From Cavia porcellus (taxonomy: Eukaryota > Chordata > Mammalia > Rodentia > Caviidae): 64,000 bases of DNA. Below are positions 37,248 through 48,049 of the stretch, in pieces. Within the stretch, counting starts at the first letter, position 1. Every line of letters begins with the position of its first letter. The stretch is taken from positions 7,192,001 to 7,256,000 of the forward strand of contig NW_026947501.1 in the NCBI RefSeq assembly GCF_034190915.1, written 5' to 3'. The notes beneath the pieces are model-generated. The model was not told the DNA's origin, did no database searches, and saw nothing but the letters and a program-made list of their open reading frames with translations. The translations under genes were made by a program, and so were the position numbers.

Positions 37248-37310
37248 GAAAAACATCCTGGGGTCGTGTGCAATGTAAGACTTTCTAACAGGCCATTCAC
37301 TAGTAGGAGT
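37248..37310 (+). repeat. Sub-unit S3 (~63 bp) of the monomer
   Basis: Last and shortest third. It opens with GAAAAACATC followed by a (CG)GGGTGGTG core like the other two, then CGCATTGTAAGGGTTTCTAA, and ends GGCCATTCACTAGTAGGAGT. The terminal TAGTAGGAGTGAGAAAA is the counterpart of GTAGGATGGAGAAAA at the S1/S2 border. S3 is the most diverged sub-unit. Its opening A-run is the site of the long A-tract expansions seen elsewhere in the window. Confidence 0.68.
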
Positions 37311-39949
37311 GAGAAAAACATCACGTGGTGGTGTGAATCGGTGGGCCTGAATTAGGATAGGCAGTGAGTGGCAACATAAAATGGAGAAAAGCACCACGGT
37401 GTGGTCAGCATGGGAAGGTCAGGAAACATGCAGTGACAATGTAGGAAAGGCTTCTGAAAAACATTGCGGGGTGGTGCGCATTGTAGTGTTTGTAGCAGGC
37501 CATTCACTAGTAGGAGTGAGAAAATCATCATGGTGTGGTGTGAAAGGGAGTGCCTGAATTAGGATAGGCAGTGAGTGGCAGTGAAGAATGGAGAAATGCA
37601 CCATGGGTTGGTCAACATGGGGAGGTCAGGAAACATGCATTGGCAATGTAGGAAAGGTTTCTGAAAAACATCGCTGGTGGCACACATTGTAAGGCATTCT
37701 AACAGGCCATTCACTAGTAGGAGTGAGAAAAATATCATGGGGTGGTGTGAATCGGAGTGCCTGAATTAGGATAGGCAGTGAGTGGCAATATAAAATGGAA
37801 GAAAGCACCACGGTGTGGTCAGCATGGGGAGGTCCGGAAATATGCAGTGGCAATGTAGGATAGGTTTCTGAAAAACATTACGGGGTGGTGCGCATTGTAA
37901 GGGTTTCTAACCGTCCAATCCCTGGTAGGACTTAGAGATATATCACGGGAGGGTGTGAATCAGAAGGCCTGAATCAGGATAGGCAGTGACTGCCAATGTA
38001 GGATGGAGCAAAGCACCACGGCATGGTCAGCATGGGGTGGTCAGGATACATTCAGTGGCAATTTATTATAGGTTTCTTAAAAACATCGCGGGGTGGTGCG
38101 GATTGTAAGGGTTTCTAACAGGCCATTCACTAGTAGGATTGAGGAAAACATCACGGGGTGGTTTGAATCAGATGTTCTGAATTAGGATATACAGTGAGTG
38201 GCAATGTAGGATGGAGAAAAGCAACAAGGGGTGGTCAGCATGGGGAGGTCAGGAAACATGCATTGGCAATGTAGGATAGGTTTCTGAAAAACATCACGGG
38301 GTGGTGCGCCTTGTAAGGGTTTGTAGCAGGCCATTCACTAGTAGGAGTGAGAAAATCATCACGGGGTGGTGTGAATGGGAGAGCCTGAATTACGATAGGC
38401 AGTGAATGGCAATGAAGAATGGAGAAAAGCACCATGGGTTGGTCAACATGGGGACGAAAGGAAACATGCAATGGCAATGTAGGATAGGTTTCTGAAAAAC
38501 ATCGCTGGGTGGTGCTCATTGCAAGGCTTTCTAAAAAGCCATTCAGAAGTAGGAGTGAAAAAAAAAAAAAACATCAAGGGGCGGTGTGAATCGGAGAGCC
38601 TGAATTAGGGTAGGCAGTGAGTGGCAATGTAGGATGGAGAAAAGCACCACAGGGTCGTCATGATGGGGAGGTCAGGAAACATGCAGTGGCAAGGCAAGAT
38701 CGGTTTCTGAAAAACATCGCGTGGTTGGGCGCATTGTAAAGGTATCTAACAGGCCATTTACTAGTAGGAGTGAGAAATACATCATGGTGTTGTGTGAATC
38801 GGAGCGCCTGAATCAAGTTAGACAGTGAGTGGCAATGTAGGATGGAGAAAAGCACCACGGGGTGGTCAACATGGTGAGGTCAGCAAACATGCAATGGCAA
38901 TGTAGGATAGGTTTCTGAAAAACATCGCGGGGTTGTGTGCATTACAAAGGTTTGTAGCAGGCCATTCACTAGTAGGAGTGACAAAATCATCACGGGGTTG
39001 TGTGAATCGGAGGGCCTGAATTAGTATAGGCAGTGAGTGGCAATGAAGAATGTAGAAAAGCACCACGGGGTGGTCAGCATGGGGAGGTCAGGAAACATGC
39101 AATGGTAATGTAGGATTGTTTTCTGAAAAAAAAAAAGCTGGGTGGTGCGCATTGTAAAGATTTCTAACAGGCCATTAACTACTAGGAGTGAGAAATACAT
39201 CATGGTGTGGTTTGAATTGGAGGGTATGAATCAAGTTAGACAGTGAGTGGCAATGTAGGATGGAGAAAAGCACCACGGGTTGGTGAGCATGGGGAAGTCA
39301 GGAACCATGCCATGGCAATGTAGGATATATTTCTGAAAAACATCGCGGGGTTGTGCGCATTGTCATTGTTTGTAGCAGGCCATTCACTAGTAGGAGTGAG
39401 AAAAACATCACGGGGTGGTGTGAATCAGAGGGCCTGAATTATGATAAGCAGTGAGTGGCAATGTAGGATGGAGAAAAGCACCACGGCATTGTCAGCATGG
39501 GGATGTCAGGAAACATTCAGTGGCAATATAGTGTAGGTTTCTGAAAAACATCGCGGGGCGTTGCACATTGTAAAAGTTTCTAAAAGGCCATTCACTAGTA
39601 GGAGTGAGAAAAACATCACGGGGTGGTGTGAATCGGAGGGTCTAAATTAGGTTAGGCAGTGAGTGGCATTGTAGGATGGAAAAAAGCACCACAGGGTGGT
39701 CAGCATGGGGAGGTCAGGAAACATGCAGTGGCAATGTAGGATAGTTTTCTGAAAAACATCACGGGTTGGTGCGCATTGTAAGGGTTTCTAACAGGCCATT
39801 CACTAGTAGGATTGAGAAAAAACATCACGGGGTGGTGTGATTGGGAGGGCCTGAATTAGGATAGGCAGTGAGTGGCAATGTAAGATGGAGAAAAGCACCA
39901 CGGCATTGTCAGCATGGGGATGTCAGGAAACATTCAGTGGCAATATAGT

Positions 39950-42900
39950 GTAGGTTTCTGAAAAACATTGCGGGTTGGTGCTCATTGTAAGGGTTTCTAA
40001 AAGGCCTTCCACTAGTAGGAGTGAGAACAACATCAAGGAGGTGGTGTGAATCGGAGGGCCTGAATTAGGATAGGCAGTGAGTGGCAATGTAGGGTGGATA
40101 AAAGCACCACAGGGTGGTCAGCACGGGGAGGTCAGGAAACATGCATTGGCAATGTAGGATACTTTTCTGAAAAACATCACGGGGTGGTGCGCATTATAAG
40201 GATTTCTAAAAGGCCATTCACTAGTAGGAGTGAGAAAAACATCACGGGGTGGTTTTAATCAGATGTTCTGAATTAGGATAGGCAGTGATTGGCAATGTAG
40301 GATGGAGAAAAGCACCACGGGTGGTCAGCATGCGGAAGTCAGGAAACATGTATTGACAATGTAGGATAGGTTTCTGCAAATCATCGCCGGGTGGTGCGCA
40401 TTGTAAGGCTTTCTAGCCGGCCATTCACTAGTAGGAGTGAGAAAAATATAACAGGGTGGTGTGAATCAGAGGGTCTGAATAAGAATAGGCAGTGAGTGGC
40501 CATGTAGGATGGAGAAAAGCACCACGGGGTGGTCAGCATGGGGAGATCTGGAAACATGCAGTGGCAATTTGGGATAGCTTTCTGAAAAACATTACGGTTT
40601 GGTGTGCATTGTAAGGGTTGCTAAGAGGCCATTCACTAGTAGGAGTGAGAAAAACCTCACGACGTGGTGTGAATTGGAGGACCTGAATAAGGATAGGCAG
40701 TGAGTGGCAATGTAGGATGGAGAAAAGCACCACGGGGTGGTCATCATGGGGAGGTCAGGACACATGCAGTGGCAATGTAGGATAGGTTTCTAAAAAACAT
40801 GGCATGTGGTGAGGATCGTAAGGGTTTCTAAAACGCCATTCACTAGTAGCAGTGAGAAAAACATCACGGGGTGGTGTGAACCCGAGGGCCTGAATTATGA
40901 TAGGCAGTGAGTGGCAATGTAGGATGGAGAAAAGCACCACGGGGTGCTCAGCATGTGGAGGTCAGGAAACATGCAGTGGCAATGTAGGATAGTTTTCTGA
41001 AAAACATCACGGGGTGGTACGCATTGTAAGGGTTTCTAATGGGCCATTCACTAGTAGGAGTGAGAAAAACATCACGGGGTGGTGTGAATCAGAGGGCCTG
41101 AATCAGGATAGGCAGTGAGTGGCAATGTAGGATGGAGAAAAGCACCACGGGGTGGTCAGCATGGGGAGGTCAGGAAACATGCATTGGCAGTGTAGGATAG
41201 GTTTCTGAAAAACATCCTGGGGTGGTGTGCAATGTAAGACTTTCTAACAGGCCATTCACTAGTAGGAGTGAGAAAAACATCACGTGGTGGTGTGAATCGG
41301 TGGGCCTGAATTAGGATAGGCAGTGAGTGGCAACATAAAATGGAGAAAAGCACCACGGTGTGGTCAGCATGGGAAGGTCAGGAAACATGCAGTGACAATG
41401 TAGGAAAGGCTTCTGAAAAACATCGCGGGGTGGTGCGCATTGTAGTGTTTGTTGCAGGCCATTCACTAGTAGGAGTGAGAAAATCATCATGGTGTGGTGT
41501 GAATGGGAGTGCCTGAATTAGGATAGGCAGTGAGTGGCAGTGAAGAATGGAGAAATGCACCATGGATTGGTCAACATGGGGAGGTCAGGAAACATGCATT
41601 GGCAATATAGGATAGGTTTCTGAAAAACATCGCTGGTGGCACACATTGTAAGGCATTCTAACAGGCCATTCACTAGTAGGAGTGAGAAAAATATCATGGG
41701 GTGGTGTGAATCGGAGTGCCTGAATTAGGATAGGCAGTGAGTGGCAATATAAAATGGAAGAAAGCACCACGGTGTGGTCAGCATGGGGAGGTCCGGAAAT
41801 ATGCAGTGGCAATGTAGGATAGGTTTCTGAAAAACATTACGGGGTGGTGCGCATTGTAAGGGTTTCTAACCGTCCAATCCCTGGTAGGACTTAGAGATAT
41901 ATCACGGGAGGGTGTGAATCAGAAGGCCTGAATCAGGATAGGCAGTGACTGCCAATGTAGGATGGAGAAAAGCACCACGGCATGGTCAGCATGGGGTGGT
42001 CAGGATACATTCAGTGGCAATTTATTATAGGTTTCTTAAAAACATCGCGGGGTGGTGCGGATTGTAAGGGTTTCTAACAGGCCATTCACTAGTAGGATTG
42101 AGGAAAACATCACGGGGTGGTTTGAATCAGATGTTCTGAATTAGGATATACAGTGAGTGGCAATGTAGGATGGAGAAAAGCAACAAGGGGTGGTCAGCAT
42201 GGGGAGGTCAGGAAACATGCATTGGCAATGTAGGATAGGTTTCTGAAAAACATCACGGGGTGGTGCGCCTTGTAAGGGTTTGTAGCAGGCCATTCACTAG
42301 TAGGAGTGAGAAAACCATCACGGGGTGGTGTGAATGGGAGAGCCTGAATTACGATAGGCAGTGAATGGCAATGAAGAATGGAGAAAAGCACCATGGGTTG
42401 GTCAACATGGGGACGAAAGGAAACATGCAATGGCAATGTAGGATAGGTTTCTGAAAAACATCGCTGGGTGGTGCTCATTGCAAGGCTTTCTAAAAAGCCA
42501 TTCAGAAGTAGGAGTGAAAAAAAAAAAAAACATCAAGGGGCGGTGTGAATCGGAGAGCCTGAATTAGGGTAGGCAGTGAGTGGCAATGTAGGATGGAGAA
42601 AAGCACCACAGGGTCGTCATGATGGGGAGGTCAGGAAACATGCAGTGGCAAGGCAAGATCGGTTTCTGAAAAACATCGCGGGGTTGGGCGCATTGTAAAG
42701 GTATCTAACAGGCCATTTACTAGTAGGAGTGAGAAATACATCATGGTGTTGTGTGAATCGGAGCGCCTGAATCAAGTTAGACAGTGAGTGGCAATGTAGG
42801 ATGGAGAAAAGCACCACAGGGTGGTCAACATGGTGAGGTCAGCAAACATGCAATGGCAATGTAGGATAGGTTTCTGAAAAACATCGCGGGGTTGTGTGCA

Positions 42901-43908
42901 TTACAAAGGTTTGTAGCAGGCCATTCACTAGTAGGAGTGACAAAATCATCACGGGGTTGTGTGAATCGGAGGGCCTGAATTAGTATAGGCAGTGAGTGGC
43001 AATGAAGAATGTAGAAAAGCACCACGGGGTGGTCAGCATGGGGAGGTCAGGAAACATGCAATGGTAATGTAGGATTGTTTTCTGAAAAAAAAAAAGCTGG
43101 GTGGTGCGCATTGTAAAGATTTCTAACAGGCCATTAACTACTAGGAGTGAGAAATACATCATGGTGTGGTTTGAATTGGAGGGTATGAATCAAGTTAGAC
43201 AGTGAGTGGCAATGTAGGATGGAGAAAAGCACCACGGGTTGGTGAGCATGGGGAAGTCAGGAACCATGCCATGGCAATGTAGGATATATTTCTGAAAAAC
43301 ATCGCGGGGTTGTGCGCATTGTCATTGTTTGTAGCAGGCCATTCACTAGTAGGAGTGAGAAAAACATCACGGGGTGGTGTGAATCAGAGGGCCTGAATTA
43401 TGATAAGCAGTGAGTGGCAATGTAGGATGGAGAAAAGCACCACGGCATTGTCAGCATGGGGATGTCAGGAAACATTCAGTGGCAATATAGTGTAGGTTTC
43501 TGAAAAACATCGCGGGGCGTTGCACATTGTAAAAGTTTCTAAAAGGCCATTCACTAGTAGGAGTGAGAAAAACATCACGGGGTGGTGTGAATCGGAGGGT
43601 CTAAATTAGGTTAGGCAGTGAGTGGCATTGTAGGATGGAAAAAAGCACCACAGGGTGGTCAGCATGGGGAGGTCAGGAAACATGCAGTGGCAATGTAGGA
43701 TAGTTTTCTGAAAAACATCACGGGTTGGTGCGCATTGTAAGGGTTTCTAACAGGCCATTCACTAGTAGGATTGAGAAAAAACATCACGGGGTGGTGTGAT
43801 TGGGAGGGCCTGAATTAGGATAGGCAGTGAGTGGCAATGTAAGATGGAGAAAAGCACCACGGCATTGTCAGCATGGGGATGTCAGGAAACATTCAGTGGC
43901 AATATAGT
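39950..43908 (+). repeat. 19-mer higher-order repeat, copy 2 (3,959 bp)
   Basis: Complete unit. Landmarks 40,533, 40,755, 41,156, 41,378, 41,585, 42,194 and 42,617 all recur at +3,958 to +3,959. Even small oddities are kept, such as the A14 tract at 42,517, GGGTATGAATCAAG at 43,182 and CATTGTCATTGTTTGTAGC at 43,316. This is the clearest higher-order repeat in the window, so it is probably the most recent amplification. Confidence 0.88.
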
Positions 43909-46900
43909 GTAGGTTTCTGAAAAACATGGCGGGTTGGTGCTCATTGTAAGGGTTTCTAAAAGGCCTTCCACTAGTAGGAGTGAGAACACCATCAAGGAGG
44001 TGGTGTGAATCGGAGGGCCTGAATTAGGATAGGCAGTGAGTGGCAATGTAGGGTGGATAAAAGCACCACAGGGTGGTCAGCACGGGGAGGTCAGGAAACA
44101 TGCATTGGCAATGTAGGATACTTTTCTGAAAAACATCACGGGGTGGTGCGCATTATAAGGATTTCTAAAAGGCCATTCACTAGTAGGAGTGAGAAAAACA
44201 TCACGGGGTGGTTTTAATCAGATGTTCTGAATTAGGATAGGCAGTGATTGGCAATGTAGGATGGAGAAAAGCACCACGGGTGGTCAGCATGCGGAGGTCA
44301 GGAAACATGTATTGACAATGTAGGATAGGTTTCTGCAAATCATCGCCGGGTGGTGCGCATTGTAAGGCTTTCTAGCCGGCCATTCACTAGTAGGAGTGAG
44401 AAAAATATAACAGGGTGGTGTGAATCAGAGGGTCTGAATAAGAATAGGCAGTGAGTGGCCATGTAGGATGGAGAAAAGCACCACGGGGTGGTCAGCATGG
44501 GGAGATCTGGAAACATGCAGTGGCAATTTGGGATAGCTTTCTGAAAAACATTACGGTTTGGTGTGCATTGTAAGGGTTGCTAAGAGGCCATTCACTAGTA
44601 GGAGTGAGAAAAACCTCACGACGTGGTGTGAATTGGAGGACCTGAATAAGGATAGGCAGTGAGTGGCAATGTAGGATGGAGAAAAGCACCACGGGGTGGT
44701 CATCATGGGGAGGTCAGGACACATGCAGTGGCAATGTACGATAGGTTTCTAAAAAACATGGCGTGTGGTGAGGATCGTAAGGGTTTCTAAAACGCCATTC
44801 ACTAGTAGCAGTGAGAAAAACATCACGGGGTGGTGTGAACCCGAGGGCCTGAACTATGATAGGCAGTGAGTGGCAATGTAGGATGGAGAAAAGCACCACG
44901 GGGTGCTCAGCATGTGGAGGTCAGGAAACATGCAGTGGCAATGTAGGATAGTTTTCTGAAAAACATCACGGGGTGGTACGCATTGTAAGGGTTTCTAACG
45001 GGCCATTCACTAGTAGGAGTGAGAAAAACATCACGGGGTGGTGTGAATCAGAGGGCCTGAATCAGGATAGGCAGTGAGTGGCAATGTAGGATGGAGAAAA
45101 GCACCACGGGGTGGTCAGCATGGGGAGGTCAGGAAACATGCATTGGCAGTGTAGGATAGGTTTCTGAAAAACATCCTGGGGTGGTGTGCAATGTAAGACT
45201 TTCTAACAGGCCATTCACTAGTAGGAGTGAGAAAAACATCACGTGGTGGTGTGAATCGGTGGGCCTGAATTAGGATAGGCAGTGAGTGGCAACATAAAAT
45301 GGAGAAAAGCACCACGGTGTGGTCAGCATGGGAAGGTCAGGAAACATGCAGTGACAATGTAGGAAAGGCTTCTGAAAAACATCGCGGGGTGGTGCGCATT
45401 GTAGTGTTTGTTGCAGGCCATTCACTAGTAGGAGTGAGAAAATCATCATGGTGTGGTGTGAATGGGAGTGCCTGAATTAGGATAGGCAGTGAGTGGCAGT
45501 GAAGAATGGAGAAATGCACCATGGATTGGTCAACATGGGGAGGTCAGGAAACATGCATTGGCAATATAGGATAGGTTTCTGAGAAACATCGCTGGTGGCA
45601 CACATTGTAAGGCATTCTAACAGGCCATTCACTAGTAGGAGTGAGAAAAATATCATGGGGTGGTGTGAATCGGAGTGCCTGAATTAGGATAGGCAGTGAG
45701 TGGCAATATAAAATGGAAGAAAGCACCACGGTGTGGTCAGCATGGGGAGGTCCGGAAATATGCAGTGGCAATGTAGGATAGGTTTCTGAAAAACATTACG
45801 GGGTGGTGCGCATTGTAAGGGTTTCTAACCGTCCAATCCCTGGTAGGACTTAGAGATATATCACGGGAGGGTGTGAATCAGAAGGCCTGAATCAGGATAG
45901 GCAGTGACTGCCAATGTAGGATGGAGAAAAGCACCACGGCATGGTCAGCATGGGGTGGTCAGGATACATTCAGTGGCAATTTATTATAGGTTTCTTAAAA
46001 ACATCGCGGGGTGGTGCGGATTGTAAGGGTTTCTAACAGGCCATTCACTAGTAGGATTGAGGAAAACATCACGGGGTGGTTTGAATCAGATGTTCTGAAT
46101 TAGGATATACAGTGAGTGGCAATGTAGGATGGAGAAAAGCAACAAGGGGTGGTCAGCATGGGGAGGTCAGGAAACATGCATTGGCAATGTAGGATAGGTT
46201 TCTGAAAAACATCACGGGGAGGTGCGCCTTGTAAGGGTTTGTAGCAGGCCATTCACTAGTAGGAGTGAGAAAACCATCACGGGGTGGTGTGAATGGGAGA
46301 GCCTGAATTACGATAGGCAGTGAATGGCAATGAAGAATGGAGAAAAGCACCATGGGTTGGTCAACATGGGGACGAAAGGAAACATGCAATGGCAATGTAG
46401 GATAGGTTTCTGAAAAACATCGCTGGGTGGTGCTCATTGCAAGGCTTTCTAAAAAGCCATTCAGAAGTAGGAGTGAAAAAAAAAAAAACATCAAGGGGCG
46501 GTGTGAATCGGAGAGCCTGAATTAGGGTAGGCAGTGAGTGGCAATGTAGGATGGAGAAAAGCACCACAGGGTCGTCATGATGGGGAGGTCAGGAAACATG
46601 CAGTGGCAAGGCAAGATCGGTTTCTGAAAAACATCGCGGGGTTGGGCGCATTGTAAAGGTATCTAACAGGCCATTTACTAGTAGGAGTGAGAAATACATC
46701 ATGGTGTTGTGTGAATCGGAGCGCCTGAATCAAGTTAGACAGTGAGTGGCAATGTAGGATGGAGAAAAGCACCACGGGGTGGTCAACATGGTGAGGTCAG
46801 CAAACATGCAATGGCAATGTAGGATAGGTTTCTGAAAAACATCGCGGGGTTGTGTGCATTACAAAGGTTTGTAGCAGGCCATTCACTAGTAGGAGTGACA

Positions 46901-47745
46901 AAATCATCACGGGGTTGTGTGAATCGGAGGGCCTGAATTAGTATAGGCAGTGAGTGGCAATGAAGAATGTAGAAAAGCACCACGGGGTGGTCAGCATGGG
47001 GAGGTCAGGAAACATGCAATGGTAATGTAGGCTTGTTTTCTGAAAAAAAAAAAAAGCTGGGTGGTGCGCATTGTAAAGATTTCTAACAGGCCATTAACTA
47101 CTAGGAGTGAGAAATACATCATGGTGTGGTTTGAATTGGAGGGTATGAATCAAGTTAGACAGTGAGTGGCAATGTAGGATGGAGAAAAGCACCACGGGTT
47201 GGTGAGCATGGGGAAGTCAGGAAACATGCCATGGCAATGTAGGATATATTTCTGAAAAACATCGCGGGGTTGTGCGCATTGTCATTGTTTGTAGCAGGCC
47301 ATTCACTAGTAGGAGTGAGAAAAACATCACGGGGTGGTGTGAATCAGAGGGCCTGAATTATGATAAGCAGTGAGTGGCAATGTATGATGGAGAAAAGCAC
47401 CACGGCATTGTCAGCATGGGGATGTCAGGAAACATTCAGTGGCAATATAGTGTAGGTTTCTGAAAAACATCGCGGGGCGTTGCGCATTGTAAAAGTTTCT
47501 AAAAGGCCATTCACTAGTAGGAGTGAGAAAAACATCACGGGGTGGTGTGAATCGGAGGGTCTAAATTAGGTTAGGCAGTGAGTGGCATTGTAGGATGGAA
47601 AAAAGCACCACAGGGTGGTCAGCATGGGGAGGTCAGGAAACATGCAGTGGCAATGTAGGATAGTTTTCTGAAAAACATCACGGGTTGGTGCGCATTGTAA
47701 GGGTTTCTAACAGGCCATTCACTAGTAGGATTGAGAAAAAACATC
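43909..47745 (+). repeat. 19-mer higher-order repeat, copy 3 (nearly complete, ~3.84 kb)
   Basis: Third unit, with few changes from copy 2 (for example the A13 tract at 46,476 against A14, and GAGAAACATCGC at 45,581). Homology stops within the last monomer: GGGGTGGTGTGATTGGGAGG at about 43,789 becomes GGGGAGGTGTGATTCGGAGG at 47,749, and the following monomer is different. Confidence 0.86.
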
Positions 47746-48049
47746 ACGGGGAGGTGTGATTCGGAGGGCCTCAATTAGGATAGGCAGTGAGTGGCAATGT
47801 AGGATGGAGAAAATCACCAAAGGGTGGTCAGCATGGGGAGATCAGAAAATATGCCGTGGAAATGTAGGATATGTTTCTGAAAAAAAAAAGCGGGCTGGTG
47901 CGCATTGTAAGGGTTTCTCACAGGCCATGCACTAGTATAATTGAGAAAAACATCACGGTGTGGTTTGAATCAGAAGTTCTGAATTAGGATATACAGTGAG
48001 TGGCAATATAGGATGGAGAAAAGCACGACGGGGTGGTCAGCATGGGGAG
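47746..48049 (+). repeat. Transition monomers between the 19-mer array and the next block
   Basis: About one and a half monomers. The first carries GATTCGGAGGGCCTCAATTA and GGTTTCTGAAAAAAAAAAGCGGG-like sequence (A10 at an S3 head), the second TGCACTAGTATAATTG. I did not find this exact pair elsewhere in the window. It is the most individual stretch between the two highly duplicated regions. Confidence 0.6.

Larger units (their letters stand above)
37103..37310 (+). repeat. Representative 208-bp monomer
   Basis: This copy is close to the majority sequence and is exactly 208 bp from one GAGAAAAACATCACG to the next. It holds one ACTAGT (SpeI) site and two GGCC (HaeIII) sites in the usual consensus arrangement. 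The period is 3 x 69 + 1, so any reading frame shifts by one at each monomer. That alone argues against long repeated coding. A hand-composed majority consensus of this unit has G 76, A 60, T 42 and C 30, about 51% GC with a marked excess of G over C on this strand. Confidence 0.93.
36191..39949 (+). repeat. 19-mer higher-order repeat, copy 1 (18 monomers, ~3.76 kb)
   Basis: First of three tandem units. It starts near CATTGCGGGTTGGTGCTCAT (36,213; partners at 39,964 and 43,925) and ends in CATTCAGTGGCAATATAGTG. Relative to copies 2 and 3 it lacks one monomer. The offset to copy 2 is 3,750 before about 36,680 and 3,959 after. The lost piece corresponds to about 40,430-40,640, and the join lies in the shared CATTCACTAGTAGGAGTGAG. 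Confidence 0.85.

Noticed and set aside
36191..47745. The near-identical 3,959-bp copies as an assembly artefact
   Set aside because: Not excluded, but the copies have private differences (A14 against A13, a monomer lost in copy 1, scattered substitutions), which argues for real copies rather than one sequence repeated by the assembler.
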